A stretch of DNA of 64,000 bases, from the NCBI RefSeq assembly GCF_027587375.1, contig NZ_JAMXIC010000015.1, positions 17,318 through 81,317 on the forward strand. The letters run 5' to 3'. The position numbers and the translations under genes were made by a program. Shown in pieces: positions 26,207-34,041 of this stretch (positions within the stretch are counted from its first letter, which is position 1; every line of letters begins with the position of its first letter). This DNA comes from Arthrobacter sp. B2a2-09 (lineage in GTDB: Bacteria > Actinomycetota > Actinomycetes > Actinomycetales > Micrococcaceae). The notes under the pieces are model-generated. The model was given only the letters and a program-made list of their open reading frames with translations, made no database searches and was not told where the DNA came from.

Positions 26207-27196
26207 TCAGGCTCCTTCTGCTGCGGCACCGGAGCCGGTCCGCAGCTGCACGCCGATGGCGTCTTCGTAGAGTTTTACGGGGGTCATTTCTCCGGCTTTG
26301 TCGCCGTAGAGGGCCTTGGCCCGGCGGTAAAGCTGCTCCACGAGGGAAGACAGTTCCACGGGGACCCCCACGGAACGGGCGAGGTCCACGGAGAGGCCGA
26401 GATCCTTGCAGGCCAGGGCGATCGCGAAGCCTTCGTCGTAGTCGCCGTGGTTCAGTATGGACAGGACATCGTTCTGGACGAAGTTCGAATTGGCCGGGCT
26501 TGCAATGAGGGCCTGCCGTAGGACTTCCAGGTCCACGCCTGCTTTCACTCCGGTGCTCAGGACCTCTGCGGTGGCTACGAGGTGGGAGAACCACAGCTGA
26601 TTGATCATGAGCTTCACGGCGTAGCCTGCTCCGTGGCCGCCCACGTGCAGGATCCGCTCGGGATCGCCCATTGCCTCGAACACCGGGCGGAGGCGCTCGA
26701 CGTCGGCGGCCTCGCCGCCGACGAAGATCTGCAGCATGCCGTTCGCTGCGCCCACGGACATCCCGCTCACGGGCGCGTCCAGGACGCGGAGGCCGCGGGC
26801 CTCGCCTGCTTCGCGGACCCGGTTCGCCACCTCCGGAACAGAAGTGGACATGTCCACCCATGTCCCGCCGTCGGGCAGTCCTTCAAGGATGCCTCCCAGG
26901 CCCATGGCGACGGATTCAACGTGCTTTGGTGTCGGGAGCATAGTGATCACGACGTCGGAGCCGGCGGCGACTGCCGCTGCGGTGTCCGCCCACTCGGCGC
27001 CATTGGCGAGGAGTTCGGCGGCGGATTCCTTGCGGACGTCGTTGACAACCAGATGGAAGCCGGCGGCCTGGAGGTTTCGGGTCATGCCGGAGCCCATGTT
27101 GCCGAGCCCGATGAAACCGATGCGGGCGGTTCCAGGGGTGAAGGGCGATTCGGGTGAAGCCGCCCCTGCGGCAGGGGCGTGGGTTGTTGCTGTCAT
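26207..27196 (-). CDS. Beta-hydroxyacid dehydrogenase (3-hydroxyisobutyrate / tartronate-semialdehyde reductase family)
   Basis: 329 residues. Rossmann motif GFIGLGNMGSGM (about 28-39), substrate loop DAPVSGMSVGAANG (about 139-152; DAPVSGG is the norm) and the catalytic lysine in GHGAGYAVKLMINQLW (about 187-202). The family oxidises 3-hydroxyisobutyrate, hydroxypropionate, tartronate-type or hydroxybutyrate substrates, or reduces the matching semialdehydes, using NAD(P). Two semialdehyde-type dehydrogenases in the same operon make a hydroxyacid-semialdehyde intermediate likely. There is no strong ribosome site upstream; translation may rely on coupling with the upstream ALDH. Confidence 0.88.
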   Translation of the reverse strand: MTATTHAPAAGAASPESPFTPGTARIGFIGLGNMGSGMTRNLQAAGFHLVVNDVRKESAAELLANGAEWADTAAAVAAGSDVVITMLPTPKHVESVAMGLGGILEGLPDGGTWVDMSTSVPEVANRVREAGEARGLRVLDAPVSGMSVGAANGMLQIFVGGEAADVERLRPVFEAMGDPERILHVGGHGAGYAVKLMINQLWFSHLVATAEVLSTGVKAGVDLEVLRQALIASPANSNFVQNDVLSILNHGDYDEGFAIALACKDLGLSVDLARSVGVPVELSSLVEQLYRRAKALYGDKAGEMTPVKLYEDAIGVQLRTGSGAAAEGA

Positions 27197-27217
27197 CTCA
27201 AGTCTCGATTCCGGAAG

Positions 27218-28738
27218 TCAGGCGTCATCCAGGGCTGCGTCGCCCAGGTTGATCCACGTGGTTTTCAGGGCGGAGTAGGCGTCCAGGGCGTGCAGGGAAC
27301 GGTCCCTGCCGAAGCCGGACTCCTTGAAGCCGCCGAAGGGCGTGATGATGTCTGCGACGTCGAAGGTATTCACCCAAACTGTGCCGGCGCGCAATTCGCG
27401 GGCCACGGTGTGTGCCTTCGTGATGTCCTGCGTCCAGACGCTTGCGGCGAGCCCATACTTGCTGTCGTTGGCCATCCGGACGCCCTCCGCGGCGCCGCGG
27501 AAAGTGCTGACAGCCAGGACCGGCCCGAAGATTTCCTCTTGCCCGATGCGTCCGGAGTTGTTGACCCTGTCCAGGACCGTGGGCTCCAGGTAGTAGCCGT
27601 TTTCGACGTCGGGCGGACGGATCCGGGTACCTCCGCTGGCAACGGTGATGCCCTCGGATTCAGCGATGCGGTAGTAGCCCAGGATGCTCTCCAGCTGCCG
27701 GTCGTCGACGATTGCGCCGATCTGCGTTGCAGGGTCCAGCGGGTCGCCGAGTTGCAGGGAACGGCCCACCTTGATGACTTCTTCGAGGAGTTCGTCGTGC
27801 ACACGCTCGTCCACGAGGAGGCGGGAGCCGCCGTGGCAGGTCTGGCCGGCGTTGTAGAAAATGCCCCATGCGACGGCGGACGCGCACGCTGCGATGTCGC
27901 CGACGTCGTGCAGCACCACTTGAGGCGACTTTCCGCCCAGTTCCAACGCCACCTGCTTACCGTTGGATTCGGAAGCGTAACGCTGGAAATACTTGCCCAC
28001 CTCCGGGGAACCGGTGAAGGTGATTTTGTCCACCAACGGATGGCGGCCAAGGGCGGCTCCGGCCACATGTCCCAGTCCGGGAACCACATTGAAGACACCG
28101 TCCGGGACACCGGCCTCGGTGGCCAGCTCGGCCAAGCGCAGGGCGCTGAGGCTCGTCTGTTCGGAAGGCTTAAGGACCACGGAGTTGCCGGCCGCCAATG
28201 CCGGGGCCACTTTCCAGGCGGAGATGATCAGCGGGTAGTTCCACGGAACGACGGCGCCTATCACGCCGAGCGGTTCTCGCGAGATGATGGCGAGCGCGTT
28301 GCGTGGGGTGGGCGCGACGTCGTCGTACACCTTGTCGAGGGCTTCCGCGTACCAACGGAAGGTCCGGGCACAGCTTGGGACGTCGACGGCGAGCGCATCG
28401 CTGATCGGGTGGCCGCTGTCCGTGGACTCCAGGAGGGCGAGTTCCTCGAGGTTCTCCAGGATGAGTTCGGAGAGCCGGGTGAGGACCTGTTGGCGGTGGC
28501 GCCGGTCGGTCTTGGACCACACGCCGGACTCGAAGGAGCGGTGGGCGCCGACGACGGCGTCGTCAACGTCCTGCTCCCCCGCTGCCGCTACGCGGGCGGT
28601 GACCGAGCCGTCGCGGGGCGAGACCGTGGGGAACGTTTCGCCGCTACGGGCGTCGCGGAAGCCGCCGTCGATGTACAAACCGGTTGATGGGCGCTGGGCG
28701 CCCGCCCGCTGGATCCAATCATTCTTTGTTGCTGTCAT
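27218..28738 (-). CDS. NAD-dependent aldehyde dehydrogenase (betaine-aldehyde-type group)
   Basis: 506 residues. Motifs: GAVVPWNYPLIISAWKVAPA (about 165-184), TFTGSPEVGKYFQ, catalytic Glu in ALELGGKSPQVV and catalytic Cys in NAGQTCHGGSRLLV (near 299). The overall pattern is like betaine- and gamma-aminobutyraldehyde dehydrogenases, with a single-residue choice too uncertain to name the substrate. AAGGAACC precedes the start at 28738. A longer frame continues to 28927 inside the enolase-family gene but is not needed. It forms part of the betaine-importer operon, so an aldehyde derived from a quaternary or osmoprotectant-like compound is plausible. Confidence 0.87.
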   Translation of the reverse strand: MTATKNDWIQRAGAQRPSTGLYIDGGFRDARSGETFPTVSPRDGSVTARVAAAGEQDVDDAVVGAHRSFESGVWSKTDRRHRQQVLTRLSELILENLEELALLESTDSGHPISDALAVDVPSCARTFRWYAEALDKVYDDVAPTPRNALAIISREPLGVIGAVVPWNYPLIISAWKVAPALAAGNSVVLKPSEQTSLSALRLAELATEAGVPDGVFNVVPGLGHVAGAALGRHPLVDKITFTGSPEVGKYFQRYASESNGKQVALELGGKSPQVVLHDVGDIAACASAVAWGIFYNAGQTCHGGSRLLVDERVHDELLEEVIKVGRSLQLGDPLDPATQIGAIVDDRQLESILGYYRIAESEGITVASGGTRIRPPDVENGYYLEPTVLDRVNNSGRIGQEEIFGPVLAVSTFRGAAEGVRMANDSKYGLAASVWTQDITKAHTVARELRAGTVWVNTFDVADIITPFGGFKESGFGRDRSLHALDAYSALKTTWINLGDAALDDA

Positions 28739-28748
28739 TGCAGGTTCC

Positions 28749-29852
28749 TTAGACCGAATACTTCTTGACGGCGTCGTAGTCGATGACGGCGCCCAGGCCC
28801 GGAAGGTCGGGCACGCGGAGCGCACCGTCGGCGTCGATGTCCAGCGGCTCCATGAAGAAGTCGCGGCGTTCGGGAGTCCAGCCCGGCGGGTCGTAGGGGA
28901 ATTCCAAGTATGGCCCCGCGTCCACACCGGCGGCTACGTGCAGATTGGCCAGCAGGCCCAGGCCATTGCTCCACGTGTGCGGGGTGAAGAAGCGGTGCTT
29001 GAGGTTGGCTGTCTCAGCTACTTGCCGGGCCCGGTACATGCCCACGGCCAGGGCAACGTCCGGCTGGTAGATGTCGTAGGCATCGGCCTCAATGAGGGCC
29101 ATCATCTCGGGCATGCTGCGGACCATTTCGCCGCCCGAAACCTGGATGCCGGTCTGCTCGCGGACGCGCTGGGCACCCTTGATGTCAGCCTGCGGGAGCG
29201 GCTCCTCGAGCCAGCGGACACCCAGTTCGGCCAATTGCGTTGCCAGCTTGTGGACCTTTGCCAGCTCCAGCGCCGGTTCGATGTCCCCGCTCATACGCCA
29301 CATCTGGTTGAGGTCCACCATGAGGTCGAAATCGCTGCCCACGGCTTCACGGGCCGCACGGACGGATTCCACGCCTTCCTCAAGGTGGTCCCGGGCGATC
29401 CTGATTTTCATCGCTTTGAAGCCCCGGTCCTTGGCGGCGAGCGCGGATTCGGCCCGGGCTGCGGGTGCCTTCAGTTCGCCGGAAGAGGCGTAGGCCAGCA
29501 GTTTGTTGCGCGCTCCCCCGAAGAGTATGGCCACGGGCAGCTCGGCTACCTTGCCGATGATGTCCCAGAGCGCCGCCTCCAAAGGCCAGTAGCGGCCGCC
29601 ATGGAAGTTGATGGTTTCGATGCGGCGGACCTGGTTGAGGATAGCCAGCGGATCCGTGCCGATGAACAGGTGCTCGTAGGCCTCGAAGCCGTCCATGGTG
29701 TCGCCCGAGCCGACGCCGGTGATTCCTTCGTCTGTTTCCACTTCCACCAGCGTGGCCGGGAACGTGGTGCGCGGTACGGGGTCCCACGCGGCGTTGAAGG
29801 GCGGGTCGAGGGGCAGAACCATGCGGGTCAGCCGGATGGCGGTGATCTTCAT
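28749..29852 (-). CDS. Enolase-superfamily enzyme, mandelate racemase / muconate lactonizing subgroup
   Basis: 367 residues. N-terminal capping domain, then a barrel with base motif KAMKIRIA (K-x-R near residue 153), metal ligands in LMVDLNQMW, WLEEPLPQAD and SGGEMVR, and a His in RFFTPHTWSNGLGL (about 300) that fits the His-Asp dyad of mandelate-racemase-type dehydratases and racemases. It abstracts an alpha-proton from a carboxylate substrate: acid-sugar dehydration or racemisation/epimerisation are both possible. K-x-R differs from the K-x-K of many relatives. The neighbouring betaine-type importer recalls hydroxyproline-betaine epimerase loci, but the demethylases of those loci are absent here. 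Confidence 0.83.
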   Translation of the reverse strand: MKITAIRLTRMVLPLDPPFNAAWDPVPRTTFPATLVEVETDEGITGVGSGDTMDGFEAYEHLFIGTDPLAILNQVRRIETINFHGGRYWPLEAALWDIIGKVAELPVAILFGGARNKLLAYASSGELKAPAARAESALAAKDRGFKAMKIRIARDHLEEGVESVRAAREAVGSDFDLMVDLNQMWRMSGDIEPALELAKVHKLATQLAELGVRWLEEPLPQADIKGAQRVREQTGIQVSGGEMVRSMPEMMALIEADAYDIYQPDVALAVGMYRARQVAETANLKHRFFTPHTWSNGLGLLANLHVAAGVDAGPYLEFPYDPPGWTPERRDFFMEPLDIDADGALRVPDLPGLGAVIDYDAVKKYSV

Positions 29853-29857
29853 TGTTG

Positions 29858-30373
29858 TCAGCCTCGCGGAGTGAAGAAGGGATTGGACGGGACGTTGCGT
29901 GCCTCGATGACGGCCGCCGTTGAGGGCAACTGTTGCGCCCCGTTTTCCAGGGCGGTGCGGGCGGACTCGCGGTTGTTTCGGTAGACGGCGTCTTCGTCGT
30001 CCGCGCCGGGGTTGACCCAGACGGCGGCGATCACCACGTGGGAATCGGCCTGCTCTGCCGTGACGGTACCGTTCGCCAAGGCATCCGCGACGCCGGCCGC
30101 GATGCCTGCCTGTGCGGCGCCCCAAATGAGATTGCCGTGCCGCTCATTGGCGGGAGCCGCTTTGGTGACGAACAAGGTCAACGGCTTGACCGGAAGGGAA
30201 GGCCGGAGAACGGCGACGAAGGGGACATGTCCGGCGCTGGGCGTTGCCAAGGCCGTGGCCCAGGCCGTGCCCGCCGGGCCGTCCCTGTGGCCGAGGACCG
30301 TGTTCACATGGGCAGCGTTGGGGCCGTCGCCGATGAACGATTCGCCGATCTGCAGGTTCCGTGCTTCTGCCAT
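29858..30373 (-). CDS. Formaldehyde-activating enzyme (Fae) homologue
   Basis: 171 residues, the length of Fae, which condenses formaldehyde with tetrahydromethanopterin in methylotrophs and archaea. The N-terminus IGESFIGDGPNAAHVNTVLG matches the Fae signature, including His22 in the position of the catalytic histidine; SAGHVPFVAVLRP and PVKPLTLFVTKA follow, and the C-terminus ends NPFFTPRG like other members. Actinobacteria of this type are not known to make tetrahydromethanopterin, so the cofactor or even the substrate may differ. It sits 2 bp from the binding-protein gene and 5 bp from the enolase-family gene, so it clearly belongs to the operon. Formaldehyde detoxification during demethylation, or another aldehyde reaction, are both open. 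Confidence 0.85.
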   Translation of the reverse strand: MAEARNLQIGESFIGDGPNAAHVNTVLGHRDGPAGTAWATALATPSAGHVPFVAVLRPSLPVKPLTLFVTKAAPANERHGNLIWGAAQAGIAAGVADALANGTVTAEQADSHVVIAAVWVNPGADDEDAVYRNNRESARTALENGAQQLPSTAAVIEARNVPSNPFFTPRG

Positions 30374-30375
30374 TA

Positions 30376-31311
30376 CTAGATCAGTCCTTCCGACTTCAGC
30401 CAGTCGCTGGCGATCTTGTCAGGATCGTCGCCATCGACGTCGGCCTTGGCATTGAGCTTCTGCATGACCTCGGTGGTGAGTTTCGGGGAAACCTTTGCCA
30501 TGATGTCCGCGATGGCCGGGTACTTGGCGAGCATGTCCGCCTTGATGGTGAGGGCGCCCTGGTAGATCGGGAAGAACTGCTTGTCGTCCTGCATGACCTG
30601 GAGCTTCAGCGCCGAGATGCGGCCGTCCGTTTCGAAGACTTCACCGAAATTGCAGTCCTGGCCCTTCTGGGTGGCGGTGTAGATGACGCCAGTGTCCAGC
30701 ATGGAGACCCTCGCGTCGGGGCTGAGGCCGTATGCCTTCTTCAGCCCGGGCCAGCCGTCGTCGCGGGTGGAAAATTCACTTTCCATGCAGAAGGTCTGCT
30801 CCTTGGCCGGGAGTTTCGCGATGTCGGAAAGGGACTTGATGTTCAGCTCTTTGGCCTTGTCCTCGCGGATGGCGAAAGCATACGTGTTGTTCAGGGGCGC
30901 CGGGTCCAACCACGCGATGCCCTTCTTGGCATCGGCGGCCTTTACGGCGTCGAACATTGCCTTCTTGTCCTTGATCGGCGTGGTCTGCTTGTTGTAGGTG
31001 ATCCAGGATGTGCCCGTGTATTCCCAGTAGCCCGCGAACTGGCCGGTTTCAAAGGCCGTACGGACGTTGGCAGAGCCGACCACCTTGGTGTTGGTGGTGG
31101 TCTTGGCGCCGTGGGCGTTGAGTACCTGGCTGGTGATGTTTGAAAGGATGAACTGCTCGGAGAAGTCCTTGGCGCCAATGACGCCGGTCAGCCCGTCAAG
31201 CTCGTTGCCTTTGGCCGCGTCTGCGGACGAGCTAGCGGAGCCGCCACATCCGGTGAGGCTCAGGGCGGCGACGACGCCGGTGGCCAGGAGTGCGAGAACT
31301 GGTTTCTTCAT
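30376..31311 (-). CDS. OpuAC-type betaine/osmoprotectant ABC transporter, substrate-binding lipoprotein
   Basis: 311 residues. Signal peptide MKKPVLALLATGVVAAL with lipobox LTGC, then a binding protein of the OpuAC/ProX type: GVIGAKDFSEQFILSNI opens the domain, followed by WEYTGTSWITYN and DDKQFFPIYQGALTIK. Trp and Tyr residues suitable for a quaternary-ammonium cage are visible, though the cage cannot be assigned without a model. Start at 31311 has AAAGGA seven bases upstream. It follows the permease gene after a 115-bp gap. It probably delivers a betaine-like compound to the permeases. Confidence 0.88.
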   Translation of the reverse strand: MKKPVLALLATGVVAALSLTGCGGSASSSADAAKGNELDGLTGVIGAKDFSEQFILSNITSQVLNAHGAKTTTNTKVVGSANVRTAFETGQFAGYWEYTGTSWITYNKQTTPIKDKKAMFDAVKAADAKKGIAWLDPAPLNNTYAFAIREDKAKELNIKSLSDIAKLPAKEQTFCMESEFSTRDDGWPGLKKAYGLSPDARVSMLDTGVIYTATQKGQDCNFGEVFETDGRISALKLQVMQDDKQFFPIYQGALTIKADMLAKYPAIADIMAKVSPKLTTEVMQKLNAKADVDGDDPDKIASDWLKSEGLI

Positions 31312-31426
31312 GTTGGGTCCTTTGCTGGAGTGGGCATGCGCCACTGAGGGAAGTCTTGGAAGGTTCGATGCTTGGGGTTTTGGTTCAGGAGGGTTCTTGA
31401 TCCCTGGTGTTCAGAGACGGGGAGAC

Positions 31427-32212
31427 TCAGAGGCCCTTGGGTTTGAGCAGGTCTTCGGCCAGCCCCGCGATCCAGTCGATCGTCAGGGCGATGCAGGAGA
31501 CCACCACGGCACCGGTGATGAGCACGGGCCAACGCTGAAGTTTGAGGCCGTTGACGATCATGTCGCCGAGGCCCCCGGCGTTGATGAAGGTGGCCACCGT
31601 GGCCACGCCGACGCAGAACACCAGGGCGGTGCGTAGGCCGGCCACGATCACCGGGATTGCAAGAGGAAGTTCGATCCGGGTGAGGACTTGGAGGGGGTGC
31701 ATGCCCATTCCCCGGGCTGCTTCTGTGAGGCTCGAGTCCACTTGTTCCAGGCCCACCAGGGTGTTCCGCAGGACCGGCAGGACGGAGTAGGCCACCAATC
31801 CGACGAGGGCCACTTCGAATCCGAGTTTCCAGACAATGGCCAACAGGATCACCAGGCCGATTGCCGGAGTGGACTGGCCAACGTTGGCGATGCCGAACAC
31901 CACCGCGTGGACGGTCCTTGAGCGGATACGACTCAGCGCGATGCCGGCCGGGATGGCAATGACGGCAACGATCGCTGACGCGACAACCGTCAACCGCAGG
32001 TGTTCGAAGGTGCGGTCCTGAAGGTATTGCCAGTTCAGGGTCCGTTGTTCGATTGAGTCCAAGGAAAGCGACCCGAGCCACAAGAACAGTGCGAGCAACG
32101 CGAGGACGATGACAAGCGGTGTGCCCCAGCGCTTGACGGAGAAGTACTTCCCGCGCCGGTTGGATGCTGTTCCGAAGGCAGTTGCAAGATCCAAGGTGGC
32201 TTGGGCTGTCAC
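31427..32212 (-). CDS. OpuC/ProW-type ABC transporter permease (second)
   Basis: 261 residues with about six membrane segments from residue 32 to 245. The cytoplasmic coupling loop is VLRNTLVGLEQVDSSLTEAARGMG (about 145-168 in outline), and it ends with IELPLAIPVIVAGLRTALV, both typical of osmoprotectant permeases. The GTG start overlaps the stop of the ATPase gene as GTGA, so they are coupled. The N-terminal 30 residues are a hydrophilic extension. Pairs with the permease at 33236-33901 to form a heterodimeric channel. Confidence 0.88.
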   Translation of the reverse strand: MTAQATLDLATAFGTASNRRGKYFSVKRWGTPLVIVLALLALFLWLGSLSLDSIEQRTLNWQYLQDRTFEHLRLTVVASAIVAVIAIPAGIALSRIRSRTVHAVVFGIANVGQSTPAIGLVILLAIVWKLGFEVALVGLVAYSVLPVLRNTLVGLEQVDSSLTEAARGMGMHPLQVLTRIELPLAIPVIVAGLRTALVFCVGVATVATFINAGGLGDMIVNGLKLQRWPVLITGAVVVSCIALTIDWIAGLAEDLLKPKGL

Positions 32213-33243
32213 GGCCGGGCTCCGCTCAACGTTCCGCCGGCCAACGCGTCCGGAAGGACTTCGGCCCCCAGGACGGCGGAGATCTTCTGGATGTCGATGG
32301 AGCCGACGGCCCGGCCTTCCCCGTTGACTACGGCCACCGGGGTCCCGCCGGAGAGGACCAGAGCATCCAGCGCGTCACGGAGCGAGTCGGTGAGGCTGAC
32401 CTCGATGGCACCGCGGATGGCGACAGTGGGGCCGAGCGTGGCTTGGTTCACCGGGATCAGTCCCAGCCGTTTGAGGGCTGCGCCGTGTCCGACAAACTGC
32501 GAGACATAGTCGTTGGCGGGATTTGCCAGGATGTTTGCCGGGGTGTCGAATTGCTCAATCTGCGAGCGCTCGGAAAGGACGGCGATGCGATCGCCGAGCC
32601 GGACCGCTTCATCGAAGTCGTGGGTGACGAAGACAATTGTCTTGCTCAGCTTTTCCTGCAGGCGGAGGAATTCGCTCTGCAGCTTTTCGCGGGTGATGGG
32701 GTCCGTTGCACCAAAAGGCTCGTCCATGAGCATGACGGGTGGATCCGCAGCCAGGGCCCGCGCCACGCCTACCCGCTGTTGCTGGCCTCCGGATAGCTGG
32801 CGCGGGTAACGGGAGGCGAACACCTTGGGGTCAAGTTCGACGACGGAGAGCAGCTCTTCGACGCGGGCTTGGGTTTTGTTCTTGTCCCAACCGAGCAGCT
32901 TGGGGACCACGGAGATGTTCTCGGCGATGGTCATGTGCGGGAAGAGGCCGATTTGCTGGATCACGTAGCCGATCCGTCGGCGGAGCTCGTTGGGGTTCAG
33001 GGAAAGGATGTCTTCGCCGTCGATAGTGATCGATCCCGACGTCGGCTCAATGATTCGGTTGATCATCTTCATGGTGGTGGTCTTGCCGCAGCCCGAGGGG
33101 CCGACGAACATGATCAGCTCGCCGGGGGCGATGTCCATGGAGAAGGAATCGACGGCAGGTCCGGCCTGGCCGGGGTAGGTCTTGGTGACGTCTTTGAGGA
33201 CGATCCGGGCGCCGGCAGCCGGACGCGAGATTGTTTCAGACAC
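32209..33243 (-). CDS. OpuCA/ProV-type ABC transporter ATPase with C-terminal CBS region
   Basis: 344 residues. Walker A FVGPSGCGKTTTM, Q-loop YVIQQIGLFPHMT, signature LSGGQQQRVGVARALA and Walker B PPVMLMDEPFGATDP are complete. The C-terminal part after about residue 240 resembles the CBS region used by OpuA/OpuC to sense ionic strength. GTG at 33243 is chosen: AAGGGGA precedes it, and the 40 residues upstream (to 33363) read through the permease gene with no family similarity. Overlaps the upstream permease gene by 8 bp. Confidence 0.9.
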   Translation of the reverse strand: MSETISRPAAGARIVLKDVTKTYPGQAGPAVDSFSMDIAPGELIMFVGPSGCGKTTTMKMINRIIEPTSGSITIDGEDILSLNPNELRRRIGYVIQQIGLFPHMTIAENISVVPKLLGWDKNKTQARVEELLSVVELDPKVFASRYPRQLSGGQQQRVGVARALAADPPVMLMDEPFGATDPITREKLQSEFLRLQEKLSKTIVFVTHDFDEAVRLGDRIAVLSERSQIEQFDTPANILANPANDYVSQFVGHGAALKRLGLIPVNQATLGPTVAIRGAIEVSLTDSLRDALDALVLSGGTPVAVVNGEGRAVGSIDIQKISAVLGAEVLPDALAGGTLSGARP

Positions 33244-33901
33244 GAAGTCCCCTTGAGGTAGTGAGGCGGCGGATGGCGACGAACGCTGCATCCAGCAACA
33301 GGGCGAGAACAATGACGCCGACGGTTCCAACGACGGCGAAGTTGAGGGCATTCTTTGAACCAAGGCTGGACAGGCCTTTGAAGATCATTCCGCCCAGGCC
33401 CGGTCCGCCCACATAGGCGGCAATGGCGGCGATTCCCATGGAGAGCTGCGCGGAGACCCGCACGCCGGTGAGTACCACGGGCCACGCCATGGGCAGCTGC
33501 ACCTGGAACAGCGTCTTTACTGTTCCCATCCCCATTCCGAGGGCGGATTCGGAGACGGCGGGTGGGACCTCGCGCAGTCCAACAACGGTGTTGCGGATGA
33601 TGGGCAGCAGCGCGTAAAAGGCGAGCCCCACGATGGTGGGGGTCCAACCCAGGCCCAACACCGGAATGAGCAGCGCCAAGAGGGCCATGGAAGGGATAGT
33701 CAGGCCGACGCCTGCGCCGGCAATGGCGACCGAGCGGCTAATCGGTTTGTTCCAGACAAGCACTCCGATGCCGACGCCGACTACCGTGGCGATCAGCAGG
33801 GAAACCAAAACAACCACAAGATGCTGGGTGGCGGATTCGGCGATATCTGCCGATCTCTTTGTGAGGAACAAACCGAAGTCCGAGAAGAACGAGTCGTTCA
33901 A
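33236..33901 (-). CDS. OpuC/ProW-type ABC transporter permease (first gene of operon)
   Basis: 221 residues with about six membrane segments and the coupling loop IIRNTVVGLREVPPAVSES, followed by VQLPMAWPVVLTGVRVSAQL. The start is read as TTG at 33901: AAAAGGAGG lies six bases upstream on the coding strand. A GTG at 33919 would put that ribosome site inside the gene. It is the first gene of the long minus-strand operon and is divergent from the IclR regulator, with 140 bp between starts. Confidence 0.87.
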   Translation of the reverse strand: MNDSFFSDFGLFLTKRSADIAESATQHLVVVLVSLLIATVVGVGIGVLVWNKPISRSVAIAGAGVGLTIPSMALLALLIPVLGLGWTPTIVGLAFYALLPIIRNTVVGLREVPPAVSESALGMGMGTVKTLFQVQLPMAWPVVLTGVRVSAQLSMGIAAIAAYVGGPGLGGMIFKGLSSLGSKNALNFAVVGTVGVIVLALLLDAAFVAIRRLTTSRGLRV

Positions 33902-34005
33902 CGTGATCCTCCTTTTCACTTCGTCGGGTCAAGGATGAGGACTCACAACTGCGTGAGCCATGCCACAACCGTATGAGGCGAGTTCCCTTTTGCGCAATGC
34001 AAGTT

Positions 34006-34035
34006 GTTGATATGTCAACTAGACATTGCTATGGT
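34006..34035 (+). promoter_or_regulatory. Promoter with embedded inverted repeat for the IclR gene; leaderless start likely
   Basis: TTGATA (34007-34012), 17 bp, then TATGGT (34030-34035) form a good -35/-10 pair. The -10 ends 6 bp before GTG at 34042, which implies a transcript starting at or next to the start codon. GTTGA (34006-34010) and TCAAC (34015-34019) form an inverted repeat over the -35 element, suited to autorepression and perhaps control of the divergent operon. Confidence 0.5.
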
Positions 34036-34041
34036 CGTTTT

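Noticed and set aside
33902..33919. GTG start of the first permease at 33919
   Set aside because: The strong ribosome site AAAAGGAGG lies inside this extension and serves TTG 33901.
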